Shown here one piece after another: positions 41,440-41,520 of a stretch of 41,520 bases of DNA. The DNA comes from Hyphomicrobiales bacterium (GTDB lineage Bacteria; Pseudomonadota; Alphaproteobacteria; Rhizobiales; Methyloligellaceae): assembly GCA_028280515.1 (NCBI GenBank), contig JANQLP010000087.1, positions 1-41,520 of the forward strand, in the 5' to 3' direction. Within the stretch, counting starts at the first letter, position 1. Each line of letters starts with the position of its first letter. The notes below the pieces were generated by a model. That model was not told the origin of the DNA. It did no database searches and saw nothing but the letters and a program-made list of their open reading frames with translations. Both the position numbers and the translations under genes were made by a program.

Positions 41440-41520
41440 AACGTCAGTGCTGAGCAAAGTTGAGATGTCAGTGTCCGTCCCTGTTGATGGTGATTTTGGG
41501 GATGGTGCTGGCGATGGTCT
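41440..41520 (-). mobile_element. IS-type end with the 3' end of an inward-running ORF
   Basis: On the minus strand a frame entering from the window edge reads TIASTIPKITINRDGH and stops at the TGA at 41470-41468. The stop lies inside ACTGACATCT (minus strand of 41463-41472), and a second, diverged copy lies at 41440-41449 (CACTGACGTT on the minus strand). The block matches the left edge in inverted orientation. The encoded C-terminus differs from the left one, so these are related but not identical elements or opposite genes of the same type. The family is unassigned. Confidence 0.5.

Overview
This window (about 41.5 kb, GC-rich) looks like an accessory region from an alphaproteobacterium, most likely a soil- or host-associated Hyphomicrobiales/Rhodospirillales relative. 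That is an inference from the style of the genes: many ABC uptake systems with their own GntR, DeoR, LysR or MerR regulators, three-subunit FAD/2Fe-2S amine dehydrogenases, and phosphonopyruvate hydrolase. No rRNA, tRNA, CRISPR array, prophage or replication origin was seen. All identifications are by reading the sequence; no database search was possible.

Layout. (1) 1-95 and 41440-41520 carry related insertion-sequence ends in inverted orientation, each preceded by the 3' end of an ORF that runs in from outside, so the whole window is flanked by IS-type ends. (2) 682-7587, minus strand: a peptide/nickel-type ABC importer operon (binding protein, two permeases, fused double ATPase) ending in a Na+/phosphate symporter-like gene, with a divergent DeoR-type regulator (7906-8667). 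(3) 8668-10917: a degraded block with a MetE-like methyltransferase and a divergent LysR gene that have both lost their 5' ends at one junction. (4) 11109-15925: a phosphonoalanine module, palR (LysR), palB (aminotransferase) and palA (phosphonopyruvate hydrolase), with a divergent phosphodiesterase of the alkaline phosphatase superfamily. (5) 15950-18160: a scar of four broken genes (dehydrogenase C-terminus, DDE transposase with a nonsense codon, serine recombinase core, LysR 5' part), then a DHA2-type MFS exporter and a divergent MmyB-like XRE regulator. (6) 21169-28871: gamma-glutamyltransferase-like, GMC oxidoreductase, a MerR-XRE-cupin regulator, a CocE/NonD hydrolase and an orphan polyamine-type binding protein. 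A 10-bp half-site (TTRCAGAACA) occurs as a dyad before the GMC and regulator genes and once upstream of the binding protein. (7) 29637-41188: a GntR/FCD regulator divergent from an 11-gene plus-strand operon.

How the genes work together. The operon at 30.5-41.2 kb is the best candidate for an undescribed system. It encodes an aminotransferase, an atypical SDR, an alpha/beta hydrolase, an M20 amidohydrolase, an SsuABC/ThiXYZ-type importer, a second binding-protein paralogue with no signal peptide, and a three-part flavin/iron-sulfur amine dehydrogenase. Most genes overlap or sit within a few bases of each other. A reasonable model is import of a nitrogenous, probably amide- or carbamoyl-bearing small molecule, oxidation of its C-N bond by the FAD complex, and hydrolysis and transamination of the products. 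The substrate cannot be read from the sequence. The 21-29 kb cluster may be a second catabolic unit for a gamma-glutamyl or polyamine-like compound.
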